Source of the DNA: Lelliottia amnigena
GTDB taxonomy: Bacteria; Pseudomonadota; Gammaproteobacteria; Enterobacterales; Enterobacteriaceae
Assembly (NCBI GenBank): GCA_900635465.1
Contig: LR134135.1
Coordinates: 1,488,001 to 1,552,000 of the forward strand
Reading direction: 5' to 3'
DNA length: 64,000 bases
The translations under genes were made by a program, and so were the position numbers. Numbering within the stretch: position 1 is the first letter of the stretch; each line of letters starts with the position of its first letter. Shown one piece after another: positions 33,709 through 44,758 of the stretch. Under the pieces are notes generated by a model. That model was not told the DNA's origin. It saw only the letters and a list, made by a program, of their open reading frames with translations, and did no database searches.

Positions 33709-34764
33709 TTATGCCGCTGGCTGAGTTACAACGTCTTTGATACCTTTAACTTCGATCTCTACGCGACGATCTGGTGCCAGGCAGTCGATCAGTGCAGCGC
33801 GAGGTTTCACGTTGTCACAGGTAGTGCCGGTCACTGGGTTAGATTCGCCCATACCACGTGGAGAGATCTTGTTAGCTGGGATACCTTTAGACACGAGGTA
33901 ATCAACAACAGACTGTGCACGTTTCTCGGACAGACCCTGGTTGTAAGCGTCAGAACCGATACGGTCGGTGAAGCCCAGAACCACTACAGAACCGTCTTTA
34001 GGATCCAGATTGCTCAGCTGAGTGTACAGCTGATCCAGTGCCTGTTGACCTTCTGGTTTCAGAGTTGCTTTGTTGAAGTTGAACAGAACGTCAGACTTCA
34101 GAGTGAAGTGCTTGGTCTGTACTTCTGGAGCTGGTGCCGGAGCTGGAGCAACGATTGGCGCTGCTTCTTCCTGCTGGCCGAAACGGTAGGAAACACCTAC
34201 GCTCAGCATGCCGTTGTCAGGACGAACACCAACGGTGTTGCCGTCGCCGATGTTGTTAACCCACTGGTATTCCAGACGGGTAGCGATATCGCGGGTCATT
34301 GCCCACTCTACGCCACCAGCGAATACTGGAGATACGCCAGTGTCATGGTCGTCGCCACGTTCGCTGTTGCTGGAGTCAGCGCGCCATACCATGCCGCCCA
34401 GACGGGTGTACACGTCTAGATCGTCAGTCACTGGGTAACCCAGTTTAGCGGTCAGCTGTACGCCTTGAGCTTTGAATGCGCCGTTAACGGTGTCGCCTTT
34501 GTATGGCATACGACCTAACCAGTCGTAACCCATTTCAAAACCAACATACGGGTTAACCTGATAGCCACCAAACGCACCTGCACCGAGCTGGCTTTCGTGA
34601 GTTGGGCCATCGTTGTTCAGGGAGCTGTTGTACCAGCCAGTGTCGTGGAACTGAGACCAGCCCAGTTTGCCACCTGCATACCAGGTATTATCTTTCGGAG
34701 CGGCCTGCGCTACGGTAGCGAAGCCAGCCAGTGCCACTGCAATCGCGATAGCTGTCTTTTTCAT
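33709..34764 (-). CDS. ompA: Outer membrane protein A
   Basis: Abundant eight-stranded beta-barrel with a periplasmic peptidoglycan-binding domain; also a phage and colicin receptor. The 351 residues have a signal peptide ([21 protein letters not shown]), barrel start [15 protein letters not shown], a Pro-Ala hinge ([11 protein letters not shown]) and an OmpA-like domain with the DAP-contacting segment [13 protein letters not shown] used the internal ATG at 34764; the frame extends 29 codons upstream without support. Surface loops are a few residues longer than in E. coli. Confidence 0.96.
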   Translation of the reverse strand: MKKTAIAIAVALAGFATVAQAAPKDNTWYAGGKLGWSQFHDTGWYNSSLNNDGPTHESQLGAGAFGGYQVNPYVGFEMGYDWLGRMPYKGDTVNGAFKAQGVQLTAKLGYPVTDDLDVYTRLGGMVWRADSSNSERGDDHDTGVSPVFAGGVEWAMTRDIATRLEYQWVNNIGDGNTVGVRPDNGMLSVGVSYRFGQQEEAAPIVAPAPAPAPEVQTKHFTLKSDVLFNFNKATLKPEGQQALDQLYTQLSNLDPKDGSVVVLGFTDRIGSDAYNQGLSEKRAQSVVDYLVSKGIPANKISPRGMGESNPVTGTTCDNVKPRAALIDCLAPDRRVEIEVKGIKDVVTQPAA

Positions 34765-35120
34765 TTTTTGCGCCTCGTTATCATCCAAAAATCGCCATGA
34801 AGATCTCGTCGAGAAATCACGGTTAAATCCTTCACCGGGGGGCGAGCTCAAACTAGTAACTCTACCGATATCTTCGGCTTAGACCGAGCACCCCTGGCGA
34901 TGTAAAGTCTACAACGTAGTTCAAAACTTACAAGTGTGAACTCCGTCAGGCATATGAAAAAAAAAGCTCCGTATACACAATATTTAACATTTTGAATGCG
35001 GATTTTATGCTGTAAAATTAAGGGAAACCGCGCCAGACAGGCTTTGACGAAGTTTTTTCTTATGGAACCAATCGGCTGTCCAACTGTCAAAAAAAGTTCC
35101 AGGAAAAATCTTAAATTTAC
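34765..35120 (-). promoter_or_regulatory. ompA leader and promoter region
   Basis: This 356 bp gap between sulA and ompA holds no gene. E. coli ompA has a stabilising leader of about 130 nt in the same place, with CRP and sRNA control. I see the AGGCGC ribosome site region before the start and AT-rich sequence toward sulA, but could not mark the promoter hexamers with certainty. Confidence 0.5.
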
Positions 35121-35630
35121 TTAATGATACAAATTAGAGTGAATTTTTAGCCCAGAAAGGTGTCCTCTGCCGAGAGAATCGGGATGAATCGGACGCATTA
35201 TTAAGCCGATCGCGTTACCTTCTTCGGCGGCTTCCACTAAACGATAATGTTCATCTTCCGTTAATTCTTCTGATAGCCAGCCAATCACCACGCTGTAATT
35301 CCCGGTGCGCAATGCTCGAATCATTGAATCTACCGTATGGCAGGGGGCCAGTTGGCTAATCTGCATCACTTTTGCGAGCGGTAATCCAGCAGATTGGACC
35401 CATTCGCGACTCAATTTTTGCTTTGGCGTTAACCACAGCTGCCAGCGTGACTGCTGACCGAGTTGCTGTAATAGCGGCAACAACAGCAACTGTGTCATCA
35501 AGGGCTGGTCTTCACGATAAACCACTTCGCTTATCATCCCGGTCGAAACACGCCCGAAAGTATTTTGCGTGTCATTGCCCTTGGATGGAGAAAAAGATGT
35601 TGAGCGATTTGCATAGCTTGAAGTGTGCAT
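35121..35630 (-). CDS. sulA: SOS cell division inhibitor SulA
   Basis: Blocks FtsZ assembly during the SOS response and is degraded by Lon. The 169 residues start at [13 protein letters not shown] and contain the conserved core [23 protein letters not shown] and the C-terminal Lon-recognition tail ending SNLYH. A perfect LexA box lies 20 bp upstream. Confidence 0.96.
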   Translation of the reverse strand: MHTSSYANRSTSFSPSKGNDTQNTFGRVSTGMISEVVYREDQPLMTQLLLLPLLQQLGQQSRWQLWLTPKQKLSREWVQSAGLPLAKVMQISQLAPCHTVDSMIRALRTGNYSVVIGWLSEELTEDEHYRLVEAAEEGNAIGLIMRPIHPDSLGRGHLSGLKIHSNLYH

Positions 35631-35650
35631 AATCATTCCAGCTCTGTAGT

Positions 35651-35670
35651 TACTGTATGAATATACAGTA
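35651..35670 (-). promoter_or_regulatory. LexA (SOS) box of sulA
   Basis: TACTGTATGAATATACAGTA has perfect CTG-N10-CAG half-sites and a near-symmetric 20 bp palindrome immediately upstream of sulA. Confidence 0.95.
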
Positions 35671-35847
35671 ACCCCTGTATGACTAAAGATCAACCTCAAT
35701 TTCGGAAAGCGCCTCGCAAATTTCGTTCGAGATCGGCCAATATCGTAAATTCATCTTGCCGAGTGACAATAAGTTGCCTATTTTTCTGCTAGCGGATCCG
35801 ATAGTAATTAATAGCGTTGTTACTGCATGATTTTAAAGGATAATATC

Positions 35848-36474
35848 ATGAAAAAGATATCATACGAACGGATCTATAAATCCCAGGAATACCTCTCATC
35901 TTTGGGTGATATCCATCATAGGGCACTTTTTGGTGGCTATACGTTGGCGGTAAATGAGGCTGTGTTTGCCATGGTGTCTGAGGGCGAACTGTATCTGCGA
36001 GCGTGTGAAGAGAGTGCGCAGTACTGTGTAAAACATAATCCGACCTATCTGGAATTGGTAAAACGTGGCAGGCCTGTTCTGTTGAATTATTACCGTGTGG
36101 ACGACGGACTTTGGCAAGATCGGGAAAAGCTCCTGCAACTTTCCAGCTTTGCATTAAAAGCAGCACGACAGGAACGTGTCGAGCGGGATAATCGGCGCAG
36201 GCTAAAAGATTTGCCCAACCTGACTTTTCCGATTGAAGTTCTCCTCTACGAAGCGGGTATTACCAGTGAAATTATGCTCCGTACACTTGGTGCCGAAGAG
36301 AGTTGGCTGAAGATCAGAGCCAAAAATAAACACCTTGGCATTAAGGTCCTGTTTGCACTTGCGGGGGCAATTGAAGGGTTACATGAGGCGGCGCTCCCGA
36401 CAGCGAGGCGTCGGGAGCTTAATGAGTGGTTTAATGCGCTTCCTGTAAGGTCTGATAATCATTCCGGGAAGTAG
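35848..36474 (+). CDS. sxy: Competence regulator Sxy/TfoX
   Basis: Coactivator that works with CRP at CRP-S promoters of DNA-uptake genes. The 208 residues show the TfoX N-terminal domain (YKSQEYLSSLGDIHHRALFGGYTL) and C-terminal domain (LPNLTFPIEVLLYEAGI, LAGAIEGLHEAALP). ATG 35848 follows AAAGGATAAT at good spacing; an upstream in-frame ATG at 35827 is less likely. It converges with yccS and their ends overlap by 44 bp. Confidence 0.93.
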   Translation: MKKISYERIYKSQEYLSSLGDIHHRALFGGYTLAVNEAVFAMVSEGELYLRACEESAQYCVKHNPTYLELVKRGRPVLLNYYRVDDGLWQDREKLLQLSSFALKAARQERVERDNRRRLKDLPNLTFPIEVLLYEAGITSEIMLRTLGAEESWLKIRAKNKHLGIKVLFALAGAIEGLHEAALPTARRRELNEWFNALPVRSDNHSGK

Positions 36475-38593
36475 CGATTTGTTGTTGTAGTCGGCAGATC
36501 TCGGGCAGAAGAGCAATAAGCAGACCTGTTTGCTGGAGGATAAGCGGAGCTTTGCTGTCTGTACCGGGATCAAAATGCGCAATGCGCTGGCTGAGTTCGT
36601 CTATCGCCATTTGTACGCGTGGCTCATCAGCGGGTCGATGATGAAGCGCATCGTCAACGTAACATACAGTGTCATCCAACAAGGCGAGAATATTGGGGTT
36701 GGTTAATTGCTCGCGATGTGCACCCAAGGTTGAAATATAGCTGGTAAAGGTGTGATTAAGACACAGAAGTCGGAAGGCTACCTCGCGAATTTCTGGTGTT
36801 GCACGGGGTTCCGTTGACATGTTTGAGACGACCGATGCCAGTTCCGCATCACGGTTATGAGCATCGCGTCGGGCAATACGGTATGCCAGACGGTTGTCGC
36901 GGCCCTGATGGTACTGCTCAAGAATCGCGTCGAGATAGCGACAGTTCGCATTGATTGCGAGATCCAGTGCGCGCGGTAAGTTCCTGAAACGCCAGTCAGG
37001 CCAGATAAAGCTCACGGCTGCCCAGGCAATGGCGCAGCCAATTAGCGTATCGATGACGCGTGGCAAAGCGACTTCAAATCCTTCGCCTAGCAGGTTGAAG
37101 CAAAGTAAAACCAGCAGGGTGATGAACATCGTGGCGTGCGCATACTGGACGTGACGAAATGCGAAAAACAGGACGCCGGTAATCACAATAAGGATCAATT
37201 GTCCTTCAATTGAGGGGACAAAATAGAGCACAGGAAGCCCAATGGCGACACCCACAAGGGTACCGATGATTCTCAACGCCAGCCGGTGACGTGTAGCATT
37301 ATAATTGGGCTGACAGACAAACAGGCTAGTCAACAGAATCCAGTAACCATGTTGTAAGCCCGTTATTTGGATAAATGCGTAACCCGTGCAAAGTACGGCG
37401 GACATCCGCACTGCATGCCGAAACAGTGCTGACTCGGGGGTGAAGTTGCGGCTCAAACGCAGCCATATATCTGAAACACTGTGCATCCCGTCGTCGGCAA
37501 GTTGGTTTTCAGTGTCATGACCCGGCATCGCCAATGCCTGCTCCGACTCGATTGTCGCGAGTTGCGCATCGATGGCCCGCAGATTGTTAAGCAAAAAACC
37601 GAGGGCTTTCATCTGATCTGGCGATGTACCGCTTGCCTGAACGCGATCCAAAGCGGCGTCGAGATGAGTAAAAGCGCGCTCAAATCGCTGATCGTGCTGA
37701 TACGGCGTTCGCAGCAAAATGGAACGAGCCAGTTGCTGACAAGCCTGAGATTGCATCGAAAGAAGTCGCTGGAAGCGGAACATAACGTCGCTGTAACGAA
37801 ACTTCTCGCGCAGTGCAGCGTATTGAATATGTGATGAGCTGGCACGCTCATGAATATCCTGAGCGACAAAGTAGTAGTGCAGTGTTTGCTGTGTTCCGCG
37901 CTGACCGCGATCGCCACGTAAGCGGGTAAGTAATGAAACTTTGGTTTGGTTAAGCGTGGCGACAAGCTCTCCGTTTGCCAGCGCGAGATCGTATAGCGGC
38001 GACTGACTCTCTTCTTCTATATCAGGATCGAAAAGTCGGGATTTGAGTTCCAGATAGTGCGCCAGCTGTTCGTAACTCCGGGCGAGATTGTCCTGCAACG
38101 GGCGAATCGGGAACAGGAGATGCCCGGTCAGCGTGAGCACGTTATACCAGATGGCCCCCATTAACAGCAGGAGTGGCTGCTGATACCACTGGTCATATAG
38201 CGATATGCCTAACATGGTGTAAATCGCGATCAGCAGCGCGCCAAACGCAATGGTCGCATAGCGCTGCCCAAGCCCCCCCAGCAAAATAAACCCGGTGGTG
38301 GAAATCATCAACCCGAGGGCGAATAACCAGGGCCATGGGAAAAGCAGCTCGACCGACGCGGAGGCAATAAAAAAGCACACCAGGGTAATCACGAGGTTTC
38401 GCAAGCGCCCAACCAGACGATCATCAAGATCGGCAAGTGCACCTGCAACGACGCCGAGCGTCAGCGGGATGGTGAGCTTAACGTCGCCGAGCCACCACGG
38501 CAGCGCCGCCGCACCGCAAAGCGCGATAAAAATCCTGGCGTTATAGAGCCAGGCACTGTTCCATGTGTATCTGCGAAGCAATGGGCTTAGCAT
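36431..38593 (-). CDS. yccS: FUSC/YccS family inner membrane protein
   Basis: Inner-membrane protein of the fusaric-acid-resistance-like/YccS family; its physiological substrate is unknown. The 720 residues show two clusters of hydrophobic helices (residues about 18-160 and 395-520) separated by a long cytoplasmic region, ending in a soluble domain. It starts 20 bp downstream of yccF, probably as one operon. Confidence 0.9.
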   Translation of the reverse strand: MLSPLLRRYTWNSAWLYNARIFIALCGAAALPWWLGDVKLTIPLTLGVVAGALADLDDRLVGRLRNLVITLVCFFIASASVELLFPWPWLFALGLMISTTGFILLGGLGQRYATIAFGALLIAIYTMLGISLYDQWYQQPLLLLMGAIWYNVLTLTGHLLFPIRPLQDNLARSYEQLAHYLELKSRLFDPDIEEESQSPLYDLALANGELVATLNQTKVSLLTRLRGDRGQRGTQQTLHYYFVAQDIHERASSSHIQYAALREKFRYSDVMFRFQRLLSMQSQACQQLARSILLRTPYQHDQRFERAFTHLDAALDRVQASGTSPDQMKALGFLLNNLRAIDAQLATIESEQALAMPGHDTENQLADDGMHSVSDIWLRLSRNFTPESALFRHAVRMSAVLCTGYAFIQITGLQHGYWILLTSLFVCQPNYNATRHRLALRIIGTLVGVAIGLPVLYFVPSIEGQLILIVITGVLFFAFRHVQYAHATMFITLLVLLCFNLLGEGFEVALPRVIDTLIGCAIAWAAVSFIWPDWRFRNLPRALDLAINANCRYLDAILEQYHQGRDNRLAYRIARRDAHNRDAELASVVSNMSTEPRATPEIREVAFRLLCLNHTFTSYISTLGAHREQLTNPNILALLDDTVCYVDDALHHRPADEPRVQMAIDELSQRIAHFDPGTDSKAPLILQQTGLLIALLPEICRLQQQIATSRNDYQTLQEAH

Positions 38594-38612
38594 GTGGGCG
38601 GCGTATCCTTAT

Positions 38613-39059
38613 TTACTGAAAACGACGGCGGGCATTGGATTCACGCGCAGCCTGGGCAACTTCTACGGCCACTACGCGTCGACCAACAGGCCACAGAGCG
38701 ATAGCGGCAATCTTGAAGTTGGCAATCCCAACCGGGATACCGATAATCGTAATACACTGTGTAATACCTACGGCGATGTGCATCAGGCACAACCACCAGC
38801 CAAAGAAGATCAGCCATAAAATATTCAGCAATGTCCCACCGGTATTCATCAGGATATTTTTGTTGCCGGGTTCGAGCTCATCAACATGAATGGCTTCATT
38901 GCCGTAAGGCACAAACGACAGTTTGGTGATTTCCCAGCACGAGCGCGTTAACGGAAGTGTAAAAATAAGCACAATGCTGACTAGCGTGGCAAAAAGCCAG
39001 GAAAGAGTCGTGGCAAAACCGCCAAGGACAAAGTTCAAAATATTCAGAACGGTACGCAT
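38613..39059 (-). CDS. yccF: YccF family inner membrane protein
   Basis: Small inner-membrane protein (148 residues) with several hydrophobic segments (LNILNFVLGGFATTLSWLFATLVSIVLIF region, then LLNILWLIFFGWWLCLMHI). The function is unknown. It is first gene of yccF-yccS and is divergent from helD. Confidence 0.9.
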   Translation of the reverse strand: MRTVLNILNFVLGGFATTLSWLFATLVSIVLIFTLPLTRSCWEITKLSFVPYGNEAIHVDELEPGNKNILMNTGGTLLNILWLIFFGWWLCLMHIAVGITQCITIIGIPVGIANFKIAAIALWPVGRRVVAVEVAQAARESNARRRFQ

Positions 39060-39182
39060 AAACCCTCACTTCTTTTCGATAAAATTAAAGCCTGATGATT
39101 GTAACGTTTTTTTAGGCTGGAGCACCTGAAAACTGGCAGGTAAACTAATGCGTAAACTATCACTGCGTGGATCAGGCTGGAC

Positions 39183-41237
39183 ATGGAACTAAAAGCAACA
39201 TCATTAGGCAAACGCCTGGCGCAACATCCCTACGATAAAGTTGTCCTGCTCAACGCCGGTGTAAAAGTCTCGGGCGAGCGCCACGAATATCTCATTCCTT
39301 TTAATCAGCTACTGGCTATTCATTGCAAGCGTGGTCTGGTGTGGGGCGAACTCGAGTTTGTCTTACCTGCGGATAAAGTGGTTCGTTTGCATGGCACGGA
39401 ATGGGCCGAAACGCAGCGATTTCATCATCAGCTCAATATGCTCTGGCAAAAATGGAGCGATGAGATGAGCGAGGTCGCGCGGCAAGTGCTCGAGCAGGTT
39501 TTAGCCGATATTGCGCAGAGCAGTGAACAAAAGAAATGGCTCACACGCGCCCAAACGGCTGACATGCAGCAGCGTATTCATCAGGCTCTGACCGCGCTTC
39601 CGCTTCCGGTTTCACGACTTGATGAGTTTGAAAATTGCCGTGATGCCTGGCGTCAGTGCCAGGCGTGGTTAACCGATATCGATCAAAGCAGGCTTGCACA
39701 TAATCAGGCATGGACTGACGCGATGTTGTCGCAGCACGCGGAGTTCTTCAGCCAAATCGAATCCTCGCCTTTAAATCCCGCGCAGGCGCGAGCCGTGGTA
39801 AATGGGGAGCAATCACTGCTCGTGCTGGCTGGCGCAGGCAGCGGAAAAACATCAGTATTGGTGGCTCGAGCTGGATGGTTACTCGCCAGAGGCGAAGCGA
39901 CAGCCGAGCAAATTCTGCTGTTGGCGTTTGGCCGTAAAGCGGCACAAGAAATGGACGAGCGCATTCACGACCGGCTGCACACGCGTGACGTTACCGCCAG
40001 AACATTCCACGCGCTGGCACTGCATATTATTCAGCAGGGCAGCAAAAAAGCGCCGGTTATCAGTAAACTGGAAAACGACACCCAGGCCAGGCTTGCTCTG
40101 TTCATCAAGACATTGCAGCAGCAGTGCAGTGAAAAAAAGGCAATGGCTAAGGGATGGCGACAGTGGCTTGAAGAAGAGCTCGACTGGACGGTGCCTGAAG
40201 GCAGTTTTTGGCAGGATGAAAAACTGATGCGTCGTCTGGGATCGCGTCTGGATCGCTGGGTGAGTCTGATGCGCATGCATGGCGGTTCACAGGCGGAGAT
40301 GATTGAGTGTGCGCCCGAGGAAGTGCGAGCGCTCTTCACTAAACGCGTCAAACTGATGGCACCGTTACTGAAAGCCTGGAAAACCGCTCTGAAAGAAGAA
40401 AACGCGGTGGATTTCTCAGGGCTGATTCATCAGGCTATTATCATTCTTGAAAAAGGTCGTTTCGTCAGCCCCTGGAAGCATATTCTGGTGGACGAATTTC
40501 AGGATATCTCTCCGCAGCGCGCCGCTTTGCTGGTGGCGTTACGGGCACAAAATAAACACACTTCGCTGTTTGCAGTGGGTGACGACTGGCAGGCCATTTA
40601 TCGATTCAGTGGTGCTCAACTGTCGTTAACGACCGCTTTCCACCATTATTTTGGTGAGGGCGACCGCAGCGATCTGGATACCACCTATCGCTTTAACTCG
40701 CGCATCGGCGAAATCGCCAACCGGTTTATTCAGCAAAACCCTCATCAACTGGCGAAACCGCTCAACAGTCTGTCGACGGGCGATAAAAAAGCCGTCACGC
40801 TGCTGCCAGACGATCAGCTGGAACCCCTGCTTGATAAGTTGAGCGGATTTGTTAAAGCAGATGAACGGATTCTGATTCTGGCGCGGTATCATCATCTTAA
40901 GCCGACGATTCTGGAGAAAGCGGCCACGCGGTGGCCCAAGCTGCAACTCGATTTCATGACCATCCACGCCAGCAAAGGGCAGGAGGCGGATTTCGTCATT
41001 GTGCTCGGGCTACAGGAAGGGAGCGATGGTTTTCCGGCTCCGGCGCGTGAGTCGGTTATGGAACAGGCGCTGTTGCCCGAAACAGAAGATTACCCTGATG
41101 CGGAAGAGCGTCGACTGCTCTATGTCGCGATAACCCGTGCGCGTCACAGGGTGTGGCTGCTGTTCGCTAAGGATAATCCATCCTGTTTTGTGGATATTCT
41201 GAAAGCTATCGATGTACCGGTGGCGAGAAAACCCTAG
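39183..41237 (+). CDS. helD: DNA helicase IV
   Basis: Superfamily 1 3'-5' DNA helicase. The 684 residues contain an N-terminal HelD-specific domain, Walker A (LAGAGSGKTSVL, near residue 218), motif II (VDEFQDISPQR), motif III (GDDWQAIYRFSGA) and the C-terminal motif VI (LYVAITRARHRVWLL). Confidence 0.96.
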   Translation: MELKATSLGKRLAQHPYDKVVLLNAGVKVSGERHEYLIPFNQLLAIHCKRGLVWGELEFVLPADKVVRLHGTEWAETQRFHHQLNMLWQKWSDEMSEVARQVLEQVLADIAQSSEQKKWLTRAQTADMQQRIHQALTALPLPVSRLDEFENCRDAWRQCQAWLTDIDQSRLAHNQAWTDAMLSQHAEFFSQIESSPLNPAQARAVVNGEQSLLVLAGAGSGKTSVLVARAGWLLARGEATAEQILLLAFGRKAAQEMDERIHDRLHTRDVTARTFHALALHIIQQGSKKAPVISKLENDTQARLALFIKTLQQQCSEKKAMAKGWRQWLEEELDWTVPEGSFWQDEKLMRRLGSRLDRWVSLMRMHGGSQAEMIECAPEEVRALFTKRVKLMAPLLKAWKTALKEENAVDFSGLIHQAIIILEKGRFVSPWKHILVDEFQDISPQRAALLVALRAQNKHTSLFAVGDDWQAIYRFSGAQLSLTTAFHHYFGEGDRSDLDTTYRFNSRIGEIANRFIQQNPHQLAKPLNSLSTGDKKAVTLLPDDQLEPLLDKLSGFVKADERILILARYHHLKPTILEKAATRWPKLQLDFMTIHASKGQEADFVIVLGLQEGSDGFPAPARESVMEQALLPETEDYPDAEERRLLYVAITRARHRVWLLFAKDNPSCFVDILKAIDVPVARKP

Positions 41238-41242
41238 TGTGT

Positions 41243-41272
41243 GCCGGGCTGAATATTAGCCCGGCATCGTTT
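41243..41272. terminator. Terminator between helD and mgsA
   Basis: GCCGGGCT-GAATATT-AGCCCGGC is a perfect 8 bp stem followed by ATCGTTTTA between converging genes. Confidence 0.82.
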
Positions 41273-41730
41273 TACTTGAGACGTTCGGCCAGATAACGCG
41301 GGTAATCAGGGATCAGAATTTCAACCGATGCGTTAAAGTGCGGTGACTCAATAATAAAGTCGGCGGTTGAAAGGTTTGTGGCCACCGGAATATTCCACAC
41401 CGTGGCGAGGCGCAGCAGGGCTTTTACATCAGGATCGTGCGGGACCGCGTTCAGCGGATCCCAGAAGAAAATCAGTACATCAATTTTGCCTTCCGAAATC
41501 TGCGCGCCGACCTGCTGGTCGCCACCCAAGGGGCCACTCAGCATCGCATTCACTTCCAGCCCTGTTTCACGATGAATCAGATTGCCAGTGGTGCCTGTCG
41601 CCGACAGGTTGTGTTTTTCCAGCAAAGCCTGGTGGCGCTGAACCCAGTTAAGCAGCATTTGCTTGCAATGATCGTGTGCTACCAGCGCAATATGTTTACG
41701 TTCTGGCAGGGTACGTGTCGTCAGTTCCAT
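41272..41730 (-). CDS. mgsA: Methylglyoxal synthase
   Basis: Converts dihydroxyacetone phosphate to methylglyoxal and phosphate, a bypass of lower glycolysis. The 152 residues equal E. coli. The phosphate-binding and catalytic segment is [14 protein letters not shown] (catalytic Asp), with [14 protein letters not shown] following. Its product feeds the glutathione-linked detoxification route that includes GloC, encoded earlier in the window. Confidence 0.96.
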   Translation of the reverse strand: MELTTRTLPERKHIALVAHDHCKQMLLNWVQRHQALLEKHNLSATGTTGNLIHRETGLEVNAMLSGPLGGDQQVGAQISEGKIDVLIFFWDPLNAVPHDPDVKALLRLATVWNIPVATNLSTADFIIESPHFNASVEILIPDYPRYLAERLK

Positions 41731-41811
41731 AATCTCTTTCCGTCAGGTTAACTGGCTACAAGATGACGGGAAGCGCCTGATGCTGCAAGAGAAAGGGTGA
41801 AAAAAAGCGGC

Positions 41812-42474
41812 TTATGACGAAGGTTGCTGCTTCGCCCATTGCAAAAATCGTGTGCGGGTGTCGGGATCGGCCTGTTGGAACCAGAATTTGAGCCGCTGTT
41901 CCGTTAGCGTTTGAGATTGCGGAGGGATCACATCCAGTTCCGATACGCCGGACAAAAGCGTGCTGTCGTCAGCCATCATGGTGGCGAATCCCGGGAGCGA
42001 CGCGCTTTTGCCCGCTTTGTTGTAGCGCTCGGTATCCGCTTCATAATCGGTGCCCTTCGGGGTTTTGGTCAGCGCAAGGATATCCAGTTTCACGGGGATG
42101 GGCATGGCATCGCCATCCAGTAGTTCTATTCGTGGTGCGGATTCAAACGCCTCGGATTCCTTTTCGTTTTCCAGACGCGGCAAATTAAAATTCACCTGAC
42201 TGATTTTTTGGGTATTAAAACTCACCACCAGCGGGGGAGAAATATAAAGGCGTAGCTCGTGATTGGAGAGGCGAATATTTTTTTCGATACGAAAGACTAT
42301 TTGGTGCGGCCCATTATCCAGCTCAATGCTGTCTGCCCCCCGCAGCAGTGAACTGGAGACTTTTTTACCGTCCAGAACCAGCAGGTCGATGTCGGTTGAT
42401 AACCGAAGCGTGGTGGCATACACGCAAACCGGCATCACTAACGCAAGTACTGCTGAGACAATGCCGGTCTTCAT
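41812..42474 (-). CDS. yccT: DUF2057 periplasmic protein YccT (CsgI)
   Basis: Exported 220-residue protein with a signal peptide ([20 protein letters not shown]) and the DUF2057 core ([33 protein letters not shown] pattern). In E. coli and Salmonella it has been reported as an inhibitor of curli assembly. It is monocistronic and divergent from yccU. Confidence 0.88.
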   Translation of the reverse strand: MKTGIVSAVLALVMPVCVYATTLRLSTDIDLLVLDGKKVSSSLLRGADSIELDNGPHQIVFRIEKNIRLSNHELRLYISPPLVVSFNTQKISQVNFNLPRLENEKESEAFESAPRIELLDGDAMPIPVKLDILALTKTPKGTDYEADTERYNKAGKSASLPGFATMMADDSTLLSGVSELDVIPPQSQTLTEQRLKFWFQQADPDTRTRFLQWAKQQPSS

Positions 42475-42647
42475 AGGGCGCTCCCGTCGAATATACTTTC
42501 GTCGTAATAATGTATCTAAATTTTTCGATAAACACGTTTACTAACATATAGACATATTCCGACGTTTTGCCCTCATACAGATGTATGGGATGAATGGTTG
42601 CCTGCGGTTGTTTGGCGTACACTTTATAAAAAGCCAGGAGAAACACC

Positions 42648-43061
42648 ATGAAAGAGAACGATATTATCGGCATTCTGACCTCGACCCGCACCATCGCATT
42701 GGTGGGCGCAAGTGATAAACCCGATCGCCCAAGCTATCGGGTAATGAAATATCTTCTCGATCAGGGGTATCACGTCATTCCGGTGTCACCAAAAGTGGCC
42801 GGCAAAACGCTGCTGGGGCAGCAGGGCTATGCCACGCTTGCGGATGTTCCGGAAAAAGTCGATATGGTCGATGTATTCCGTAACTCTGAAGCGGCGTGGG
42901 GGGTAGCACAGGAGGCGATTGCTATTGGTGCGAAGACGCTGTGGATGCAGCTCGGCGTCATCAACGAGCAGGCGGCTGTATTAGCGCGCGACGCGGGGTT
43001 GAACGTGGTGATGGATCGCTGCCCGGCGATTGATATACCGCGTTTAGGTCTGGCGAAATAA
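42648..43061 (+). CDS. yccU: CoA-binding domain protein YccU
   Basis: Rossmann-type CoA-binding protein of 137 residues with the nucleotide-binding start [18 protein letters not shown] and the conserved [12 protein letters not shown] near the end. The biochemical role is unknown. A good ribosome site (CCAGGAG) precedes it. Confidence 0.92.
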   Translation: MKENDIIGILTSTRTIALVGASDKPDRPSYRVMKYLLDQGYHVIPVSPKVAGKTLLGQQGYATLADVPEKVDMVDVFRNSEAAWGVAQEAIAIGAKTLWMQLGVINEQAAVLARDAGLNVVMDRCPAIDIPRLGLAK

Positions 43062-43091
43062 AAAAAGCCCGGAGCATTCCGGGCTTTTTTA
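43061..43091. terminator. Bidirectional terminator between yccU and hspQ
   Basis: AAAAAAGCCCGGA-GCAT-TCCGGGCTTTTTT directly follows the yccU stop and serves both converging genes. Confidence 0.92.
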
Positions 43092-43095
43092 TCGA

Positions 43096-43413
43096 TTAAT
43101 TTCGCAGGCGTGGGGCCTGGAGCTGTTTACGGATAGTTTGCGCCAGTTCGTCCATCGACGGCTGCTCCGGATGCTCGTCCTGCGGTTCACTGCTTAACTG
43201 CGCTTCTGCTAGATAAGTGTGAAGGGGTTGGCCATCATCGTCTTCCATCACCACGTGATACCAGGGCGTTGCGCGAAGTTCAGCGCTCGCCGCCAGCTCA
43301 TCGGCTGAGGGTTCGTCAAGGGAGTATTCCGGATCAATATCCACCACCACACCCAGGTACCCCAGGAGAGAGTGGCGGACCTGCTGGCCGATACCGTATT
43401 TGCTGGCAATCAT
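43096..43413 (-). CDS. hspQ: Heat shock protein HspQ
   Basis: Small hemimethylated-DNA-binding (YccV) family protein that stimulates Lon and affects DnaA stability. The 105 residues start at [21 protein letters not shown] as in E. coli and end with the conserved [19 protein letters not shown]. An ATG two codons upstream is possible. Confidence 0.94.
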   Translation of the reverse strand: MIASKYGIGQQVRHSLLGYLGVVVDIDPEYSLDEPSADELAASAELRATPWYHVVMEDDDGQPLHTYLAEAQLSSEPQDEHPEQPSMDELAQTIRKQLQAPRLRN

Positions 43414-43473
43414 AGTCACCTCCCGAAAAATGTTACATACACAAGATGTGTGGGCAACATCTCACTTTTCAAG

Positions 43474-44664
43474 TTACATGACGCGACAGGCAAACCCTTT
43501 CAGATAGAGCCCTTCCGGGTAGGTAGCGATCACAGGGTGGTCGGCTGCCTGACGGAACTGTTCTATAAATTGTACATCACGACCCGCATCTACAGCGGCA
43601 TCTGCGACGAGTTTCTGAAATAAATCGGTCGTCATCAGGCCAGAGCAGGAGAACGTCAGCAAAATGCCGCCAGGATTCAGCAACTGGATCGCCAGCATGT
43701 TGATATCTTTATAGCCACGGCACGCGCCCATCAGCTGGCTTTTGTTTTCGACAAACTTCGGCGGATCCATCACGATGACGTCGAATGTCTCACCCTGGTC
43801 ACGGTATTTACGCAACAGTTTGAAAACGTCATCGCGAACGAATTCCGCTTTGCTCAGATCCAGCTTGTTCAGCTCAACGTTCTGCTTAGCGACATCCAGC
43901 GCTTCCTGAGAGGTGTCAACGCTCACCACCTGGCTGCACCCGCCCATCAGTGCCGAAACGGCAAAGCCGCCGGTGTAGGAGAAGCAGTTCAGCACGCGTT
44001 TATCTTTAACATACTGGCGCGTGGCCAGACGGCTGTCGCGCTGATCGAGGTAGTAACCGGTTTTATGCCCGCCCTGAATATCGACAAACAGCTTCATGCC
44101 GTGCTCTTCGATAGGGAGCAGAGCTGGTGGCAGTTCACCGGTGACGGTGCCTTGCGTAAGCTCCATGCCCTCTTTTTTACGCACCGCGACATCGCTGCGA
44201 TCGTAAATGGCACATTCTGGATACAACGCTTGCAGCGCGCTGATCAGTGCCGCACGCTGGTATTCTGCACCGGCGCTTAAGAGCTGCAGCACGAGGAAAT
44301 TGGCAAAGCGATCGATCGTCACGCCCGGCAGGCCGTCGGACTCTCCCGCGATCAGACGATAGCTATCCAGACCGTCACGTTTCGCCAGCCAGTCGCGCCA
44401 CTGCTGCGCCTGCTGTAAACGACGGGTAAAGAAAGCGATGTCGATGGTTTCGTCTTTATCGAACGTCCAGACGCGCGCGCGAATCTGCGAGGCGGGTGAG
44501 TAAGCGCCGCGAGCTAACCATTTTCCCTGATGGTCAACGATATCGATGGTTTCACCGAGGCTGGCTTTACCTTCCATACGCGCAACCGCGCCGGAAAACA
44601 CCCAGGGATGACGACGCAGTAATGACTTCTCGCGCCCTTTGGTTAACACTAAACGTACACTCAT
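43474..44664 (-). CDS. rlmI: 23S rRNA m5C1962 methyltransferase RlmI
   Basis: SAM-dependent methyltransferase acting on C1962 of 23S rRNA. The 396 residues comprise an N-terminal PUA domain ([27 protein letters not shown]), a central linker, and a Rossmann domain with [18 protein letters not shown], the [11 protein letters not shown] motif and FSCSGLM carrying the catalytic cysteine. Confidence 0.95.
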   Translation of the reverse strand: MSVRLVLTKGREKSLLRRHPWVFSGAVARMEGKASLGETIDIVDHQGKWLARGAYSPASQIRARVWTFDKDETIDIAFFTRRLQQAQQWRDWLAKRDGLDSYRLIAGESDGLPGVTIDRFANFLVLQLLSAGAEYQRAALISALQALYPECAIYDRSDVAVRKKEGMELTQGTVTGELPPALLPIEEHGMKLFVDIQGGHKTGYYLDQRDSRLATRQYVKDKRVLNCFSYTGGFAVSALMGGCSQVVSVDTSQEALDVAKQNVELNKLDLSKAEFVRDDVFKLLRKYRDQGETFDVIVMDPPKFVENKSQLMGACRGYKDINMLAIQLLNPGGILLTFSCSGLMTTDLFQKLVADAAVDAGRDVQFIEQFRQAADHPVIATYPEGLYLKGFACRVM

Positions 44665-44758
44665 AATTTGCTTTTCTGTCGATTCAATAAAATGGCCGCC
44701 ATTTTCCCGAGTTCAGTCAGGAAAAGCAACGCGCCAGAGCAGGATAGGGGAAACGATG